Origin: an uncultured Flavobacteriales bacterium
GTDB taxonomy: Bacteria; Bacteroidota; Bacteroidia; Flavobacteriales_D; Sanyastnellaceae
DNA length: 64,000 bases
NCBI GenBank assembly: GCA_937974555.1
Contig: CALJKR010000061.1
Coordinates: 62,001-126,000 of the forward strand
Direction: 5' to 3'
This document shows, piece after piece, positions 60,201 to 64,000 of this stretch (position 1 is the stretch's first letter; every line of letters begins with the position of its first letter). The position numbers were made by a program, and so were the translations under genes. The notes beneath the pieces were generated by a model that was not told the origin of the DNA, did not search any database, and worked only from the letters and a program-made list of their open reading frames with translations.

Positions 60201-62256
60201 GCGCTCCATCCATAAAGAAATAAACGCCGGTAGCATTAATCGTTGCAGCTCCCAGCAATTCAAGGTCGAATTGAACATCGTTGGTTGGTCCCGTTGAAGT
60301 CACTTCGCAAGAGTTGGGAATTTCCATGAAATTTTGTACATCAACCATGGGGACTTCCACTTGTACTCCTGGATCAGGGAACATACAAGGAATTATTGCC
60401 CCTGTAGTAATGTCGGTTAAAGTAAAAGTAATATCGCAAAATCCATCGCTGTTGGTTCCAGGTGCCAAGGCGTTGATTGGACCAAAGATTCCAAAATTAT
60501 AAGTGGATGAATTTAATGTATTGATATCTGCGATGCTGTTGATGTTGACCACATTTCCGCCGCCACATTCGTAGCTGATATCCAGGGCCGTCCCAAATGG
60601 TAGGTTGGCATCGTTGATATCCAATGAGATGTCATAGAAAACAGGGTCTGTTCCTGTTGGAGGCATCGGTTGGCAAGTAAAAGCTGTTACCGTTGCATTC
60701 AACAAACATCCACAAGGGTCAGGAGATTGGTAAGTCCCTGTGGCCACACATGCGGGGTTTGAGCTGAAGTAAAATTGAACCGTGTGAGAATCGCCATCTG
60801 AAAATGCAGGGATGGTGAAGTTATATGGCGAAGCACCAGGGGCTGGGATTGACATCAATTGTGTTGAGCCACCAGTAGCATCATTGACAGAAGTAACAAC
60901 CAAGTTTCCTAGGCCTGCACCTGAAAAGTAAATGGTCCCTGTGATGGTATGATATCCATTTTGCAAAGGCGTTGCATCATCCTCATCGCAAGGAGAGGGA
61001 ACGATACAACCATACAAAGCCAAGTTACAACCACCGGTTGTTGGTGGGGTATAAACAAAAGGTTCTGTAGGACAGCCGAATGTAGATCCGAAACTTCCGA
61101 ATTGGCTATCACCACCGGCTGTGATGGTGACATTGACATTGGTCAAGCTGAGCAAAGTGGTTTGGAAACAAAAGTCCATCAAGCAAGAACCCGCATCACC
61201 CCAGTCATCTCCTCCGTTTCCGTTGTTGTTGTAATCATAGTAATATCCGTAACCTGCTGGAATAGCACTTCCACCGGTTGGGTTGATACTGGTTTGCCAT
61301 ATCCAGTCACCAGGGCCACCGTTACATTCTTGAGGAAATTGGGTAGCTACAGGAGTTGGATTGGCCCAACCTGAACCCAGGTCAATTGCAAATCCATCCA
61401 GCCAGTCACCAGAAGATTGAGTGTAATCTAAAGAGTAGCAAATTTGAACGTTGTCACCAACAGCTAAACCATTGGTATTGGTTGCGGGAGGATTTCCACT
61501 ACCAACCACCTGGAAAGTCAGGGTTTGTGGCCCTATACAAGGACTAGCAGCAGGAACACCGCAAGAACAATTGGCTTGGATGGTTTCGCCTACAGTAGCA
61601 GGATTGGCGTCGTTACACGGTGCATTGGGATAGATAACATCACAGGCATCGTCGCAGTCCCCTCCAGTGGTGACGCTATTGGGGGGAGGAGTTCCTCCAC
61701 AGCTACATTGGGGATTGTTATCATCACCAAAACCATCACCATCGTTGTCGGGGTAATATACCGTGGGGTTGTTGCATGTTGAAGTTTGAAAAACAAAAGG
61801 ACCGTCGTTGTTGTTGCCGTAATCCCAAATAGAGACAAAGATGGTTGTACCGGCAGGAAGAGTAATGTCAATAAGCGGATACAAACCTGTTCCTGTGTCA
61901 TCATCACAATCCACCAAATTGTAGGCAGATCCGTTGAAAGTATACACCGCCATCCCAACATCAGTAAGCGCACCGGGAAGGCCACCACCAGATGCCGTAA
62001 GCGTCATTGGGCCTGTAGTTACCAACGAGAACCAAATCACATCTGCACCACCCGTATTGGATGCGCAGTTGGGAGCCGGAACGTTGGCTGGAGCAGGCGA
62101 AGCGCCAGCTGCAGACAAGTCGCCCAGTCCGCAACCATTTACTTGAATGGGGTTGCTTGGCGAAAATTGAGCAGTCACATTCAACGAGAGCAGAGCGGCA
62201 AAGGCCAACAAAAAAGGAACAGAAAAACGGGTTAAGGCTATAATTGGTTTTTTCAT
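57277..62256 (-). CDS. Giant secreted protein with T9SS type B sorting domain
   Basis: This is the largest gene here (1659 aa). It has a signal peptide (residues 1-29) and an N-terminal beta domain (about 33-160). A MopE-like calcium-type motif YYPDNDGDGFGD..GDCDD (about 168-205) follows, then many Ig-like or SprB-like repeats with regular cysteines, and PKD domains near the end (AQWDWDYAG). The type B sorting domain runs from MPSAITADQDNLNEAL to FKGSVTVIR. The FTPNGDG.ND loop is altered to ITADQDNLNE, as in the neighbouring 673-aa gene. It is predicted to be a surface filament or adhesin. Confidence 0.9.
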   Translation of the reverse strand: MKKPIIALTRFSVPFLLAFAALLSLNVTAQFSPSNPIQVNGCGLGDLSAAGASPAPANVPAPNCASNTGGADVIWFSLVTTGPMTLTASGGGLPGALTDVGMAVYTFNGSAYNLVDCDDDTGTGLYPLIDITLPAGTTIFVSIWDYGNNNDGPFVFQTSTCNNPTVYYPDNDGDGFGDDNNPQCSCGGTPPPNSVTTGGDCDDACDVIYPNAPCNDANPATVGETIQANCSCGVPAASPCIGPQTLTFQVVGSGNPPATNTNGLAVGDNVQICYSLDYTQSSGDWLDGFAIDLGSGWANPTPVATQFPQECNGGPGDWIWQTSINPTGGSAIPAGYGYYYDYNNNGNGGDDWGDAGSCLMDFCFQTTLLSLTNVNVTITAGGDSQFGSFGSTFGCPTEPFVYTPPTTGGCNLALYGCIVPSPCDEDDATPLQNGYHTITGTIYFSGAGLGNLVVTSVNDATGGSTQLMSIPAPGASPYNFTIPAFSDGDSHTVQFYFSSNPACVATGTYQSPDPCGCLLNATVTAFTCQPMPPTGTDPVFYDISLDINDANLPFGTALDISYECGGGNVVNINSIADINTLNSSTYNFGIFGPINALAPGTNSDGFCDITFTLTDITTGAIIPCMFPDPGVQVEVPMVDVQNFMEIPNSCEVTSTGPTNDVQFDLELLGAATINATGVYFFMDGAPVNVNIAGNPNGASANWLPIASVPASGIIPVTVMDVPAVDHEFTFSFITGGCTYNSPVVSAADPAIPYVGSFEYLNPTQCACSITDFTVTNISECLGYSNYFVMDLEMTINNNPAGATFNMSFSPVPNGGNQALSPATPVVPTNGTITIPNITVQVPPTAGGLTQAYTATILAEFNNVITPCQATVDFVVPGDCGCNPNAGTFTTSIASTTVAGNNQIAICTPGASLNWNSNDNFTPPSVAYETDAANNPVMKPHQRGLGLVFYDLNDPTQQVLWSVEDFDFTAATPTINDLTFTYDAAFTSANQIVNLLNLPVVVGDEPVIFGARIITVYNPGALGTLPTNISGYYDATIDSYLPPLFETGFGPSFNPLVSDPCGAISAEWTIVLPPPITTAQVGQDCLNGLMIFQAESGNYPFNWTIVNDNPANALLNNAQSNLANDATTTYNGNNYSGGFFTYGNMVTGNVLNVNIQDTYGCTANFTSTPFVGPTEGVVGQIVNGVTSPAATVPGQIVQCASNNVADQLQFTGLGVGLGNVAIPGTWNLSWNGNLLTTPLTAYFDDATGLFTPSYDLINSNPGVAPYANNLQVSFTPNIPAPGCSIESDYIQIAVLDDYFPTTTGNLSKCTNSAMINLTTNGSPAGGQWHAGTYDPATDTYSNDNGVIGLNNVNPTILGAGNYDLWYDIANAPNVQCGKVSQIPVPLVVHDTTNAVVTVVDPDGCTPYVFDMSNASVSAGTNTNCRWFVNGTEDVNGDCSGFSPELSAPGMYDIRLIIQDENGCIDTTSYNNLLEVFPLPEVSFYSTPSSVTMDNPLFQFINNSASPLAQWDWDYAGYGTGAGQITTFNFSAVTEPGTYEVCLQGTDLNGCINEFCNNVIIKEGFAVYMPSAITADQDNLNEALRPVISGYERVTVYLFRIFDRWGNVIFETNDLNEYWNANSNTLKDYYVNSGVYHWTMEVTLEGLDDTQLFKGSVTVIR

Positions 62257-62274
62257 GGTCTTAAGTATGCTTCG

Positions 62275-62282
62275 CGAATATA
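62275..62282 (-). promoter_or_regulatory. -7-like box (TATATTCG) of the 1659-aa gene
   Basis: This is a TAnnTTCG variant on the minus strand, 18 nt before the ATG at 62256. Confidence 0.42.
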
Positions 62283-62347
62283 ATTTAAATTAATTGTCAC
62301 TTCGTAAATTCATTACGATAAGGGAGTTGAGTTTTGTCAAAAAAACA

Positions 62348-62740
62348 ATGACTATGCAAAACATTCCTTTCTATTTAAAAGACGACGGAGCACAACAATT
62401 TGTTGCTTGGCAGGCTGATCAGGTTGAAAGACAATCCGGATTATTGGCATTCATGGGTGGGCAATGCATGATTCAGCCCATGAAGGATGGCCGTTGGCAC
62501 ATCATGAACGGACCATTGGGTAGATGGCAAATTGTAGATCAATTGGATCTTTTTGATTGGCAAGTGCTCAAAGCGTTTTGCACACTTTCAGAAGAAGAAC
62601 AGCAGCGAATGCGATTATTCATGACCAAGCGAGCGGAGCATTTTGAGACCATATTGCATGTATTGCCCCAGAATAATGTTTCATGGAAGAACTCTTTTTT
62701 AATTGCTTTTTCAAAAATGCTTCAAGAAGGAGCGGCTTGA
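62348..62740 (+). CDS. Unknown soluble protein
   Basis: I do not recognise this 130-aa protein. It has no signal peptide. The first half is mixed, with GRWHIMNGPLGRWQIVDQ forming likely beta strands; the second half is helical (TLSEEEQQRMRLFMTKRAEHFETIL). The ATG at 62348 is preferred to the TTG at 62294. It ends 14 nt before the next gene. Confidence 0.75.
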   Translation: MTMQNIPFYLKDDGAQQFVAWQADQVERQSGLLAFMGGQCMIQPMKDGRWHIMNGPLGRWQIVDQLDLFDWQVLKAFCTLSEEEQQRMRLFMTKRAEHFETILHVLPQNNVSWKNSFLIAFSKMLQEGAA

Positions 62741-62742
62741 GT

Positions 62743-62750
62743 TAAATTCG
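62743..62750 (+). promoter_or_regulatory. -7-like box (TAAATTCG) of the gene at 62755, 4 nt from the ATG
   Basis: This is a TAnnTTCG variant followed by TGCA and the ATG. It lies immediately after the stop codon of the upstream gene. Confidence 0.42.
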
Positions 62751-62754
62751 TGCA

Positions 62755-63501
62755 ATGCAAATTTGTGAATTGCGCAGACTCATTTGGACCGCTTGCCTGA
62801 CCCTGCTGATCTTGGCCAGCGTTCCTATTTATGCCCAGGAAGAAAAAAAAGACAAGTCCAAAGAAAAGAAAACGTATGAGCCGTCTTTCACGGTGCATAC
62901 CTTGCGTGGACCCGTTACTTTTGATACGCGGTACAGTCGCGTGCGTTTGGAGACCCTTTTTGATTCAAAGTACACATGGTTTTCGGGCAATGATGCGCGC
63001 TATTTTGGTGGGAAGTTGGGGTTAAATATCCGAAGGGTCACTCGCATGGGGTTGAGCATGTATTCATTTTTGGGAGGCAATAATTTTCGCGAAGTGGAAG
63101 GGAGATCTGCGGGGTATGATCATGTCAATGTCATGAGTTGGTACCAAGGGGCCTATTTGGAGCGTTCGTTGGTGGTTTTGCCCCGAACAGAATTAAGTAT
63201 GGGTGGATCTTATGGCACGGGTCGGTTGCGTTTCAAACGTTATTTGGACAGTGGGAAAGAATTCGTCGATCAAGAGAGACTGAAGTACCATTATGTTGAG
63301 GCTTACGCTCAAGGGACTCTGCGGGCGACATATTTTATGACATTAACCGGTGGTGTGGGTTATCGCTGGGCATTGCCGGAGGCAACGTCCCCCATTTTGC
63401 GACATTGGGTCAACGCGCCTTATGTGAATTTTTCTGTAGGAATCAGCGTTTGGAGAATGGTCGCAGGCCTGTTTAGTCAAAATATTCGAGAGGTTTATTA
63501 A
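62755..63501 (+). CDS. Predicted outer-membrane protein of unknown function
   Basis: The 248-aa product has a signal peptide (about residues 1-27, ending PIYAQ), then a lysine-rich stretch (EEKKDKSKEKK) and a beta-rich body with many Gly and aromatic residues (YFGGKLGLNIRRV, ELSMGGSYGTGRL, TGGVGYRW). It resembles a small outer-membrane barrel. No family is recognised. ligA begins directly after its stop codon, with no spacer. Confidence 0.78.
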   Translation: MQICELRRLIWTACLTLLILASVPIYAQEEKKDKSKEKKTYEPSFTVHTLRGPVTFDTRYSRVRLETLFDSKYTWFSGNDARYFGGKLGLNIRRVTRMGLSMYSFLGGNNFREVEGRSAGYDHVNVMSWYQGAYLERSLVVLPRTELSMGGSYGTGRLRFKRYLDSGKEFVDQERLKYHYVEAYAQGTLRATYFMTLTGGVGYRWALPEATSPILRHWVNAPYVNFSVGISVWRMVAGLFSQNIREVY

Positions 63502-64000
63502 ATGTCAAAAGAAAGATTGCTTGAATTGCGATTGATGTTGCATGAGCACAATCATCGCTATTATGTCCTGAATCAACCCGTTGTTTCAGATGAACAGTTT
63601 GATTCATGGATGAAGGAATTGGAAGCGCTGGAGTTATTTTATCCAGAGCTGCAGGATGAAAATTCACCCACAAAAAGAGTGGGGTCCGACTTGTCATCCA
63701 AGTTCGAAAAAATAGAACATATACGCCCCATGTTATCCCTAACCAATTCATACAGTGAAGAGGAAATTGGGGATTGGGTCAAGCGATTGGATGAATCCGT
63801 TGGTGGGGAAATTGAGTATGTATTGGAATTGAAATATGACGGAGTTGCGCTCTCATTGCATTATGAAAACGGGCTTTTGGTTAAGGCGGTAACGAGAGGC
63901 GATGGTCGAGTAGGTGAGGATGTAACGGCCAACGCCCGAACCATCCGGAATATTCCTTTGCAATTGACCGGTGAATATCCCAAGTCTTTTGAAATAAGAG
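63502..64000 (+). CDS. ligA: NAD-dependent DNA ligase LigA, N-terminal part (cut by window edge)
   Basis: LigA seals nicks in replication and repair. The first 166 codons are present: the Ia domain with the NAD-binding tyrosine pair (HNHRYYVL, Y20-Y21), PMLSLTNSYSEEEI, and the adenylation site with K111 in ELKYDGVAL, then TRGDGRVGEDVTANARTI. The start at 63502 follows the preceding TAA directly. The rest lies outside the window. Confidence 0.96.
   Translation, partial: MSKERLLELRLMLHEHNHRYYVLNQPVVSDEQFDSWMKELEALELFYPELQDENSPTKRVGSDLSSKFEKIEHIRPMLSLTNSYSEEEIGDWVKRLDESVGGEIEYVLELKYDGVALSLHYENGLLVKAVTRGDGRVGEDVTANARTIRNIPLQLTGEYPKSFEIR

Noticed and set aside
1..64000. CRISPR arrays, insertion sequences or prophage remains
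   Set aside because: No regularly spaced repeats, transposase or integrase motifs, or phage structural genes were recognised. Long antisense reading frames inside the T9SS genes lack domains, starts and promoters, and were treated as shadows.

Overview
The window is a dense stretch of chromosome from a member of the Bacteroidota, most likely a Flavobacteriales-type lineage. The evidence is: -7 promoter boxes of the form TAnnTTTG, type IX secretion (T9SS) cargo proteins with type A and type B C-terminal sorting domains, a porQ gene, an LpxC-FabZ fusion, a lone RpoN and several ECF sigma factors. No phage, insertion sequence or CRISPR array is visible. No stretch longer than 300 bases lacks a gene; the longest protein-free gaps are about 160-190 bp (11863-12020, 38412-38601 and the tRNA-Phe region).

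Layout. 1-8976: a cut-off tRNA, an outer-membrane protein, typA, a leftward ettA-pyrD-thioredoxin-hypothetical cluster and der. 8977-16584: the iron operon feoA-feoB-small CxxC protein, a TPR membrane protein, an unknown protein, ribBA with a ureohydrolase, and argS. 16656-28257: a large T9SS cargo protein, an ECF sigma factor with a membrane PKD protein that looks like its anti-sigma partner, mnmA, a modular T9SS protein and a secreted serine protease. 28338-36988: GT2-ECF-rsmG operon, a DASS transporter, alpha-L-fucosidase, an O-methyltransferase and the lipid A operon lpxC/fabZ-lpxA followed by an orphan ABC ATPase. 36945-42681: DUF4301-like protein, a possible small RNA, and the rpoN-PAP2-like-galE operon. 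42678-55190: choice-of-anchor-L cargo, ECF sigma factor, TPR/SpoIIE phosphatase, tRNA-Phe, MerR regulator with a B12-type module, GlmU-like protein, lon, porQ, def and a lipoprotein. 55177-64000: two more type B cargo proteins (one of 1659 aa), two unknown proteins and the start of ligA.

The themes are housekeeping translation and envelope functions (typA, ettA, der, argS, mnmA, rsmG, def, lon, lpxC/lpxA, ligA) mixed with surface biology: seven T9SS cargo proteins plus PorQ, and three ECF sigma factors.

The two most unusual signals are these. First, at least eleven genes carry a TAnnTTTG-like -7 box exactly 4 nt upstream of the start codon, which implies leaderless or nearly leaderless mRNAs. 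Second, an ECF sigma factor overlaps a single-pass membrane protein that carries PKD domains and ends in what looks like a degenerate T9SS type B sorting domain, so it could report on the secretion or surface state. Also notable are an antisense terminator embedded in the CxxC codons of the Feo-associated protein, a RibBA whose GTP cyclohydrolase II half lacks the zinc cysteines, and a possible small RNA between galE and the DUF4301 gene.
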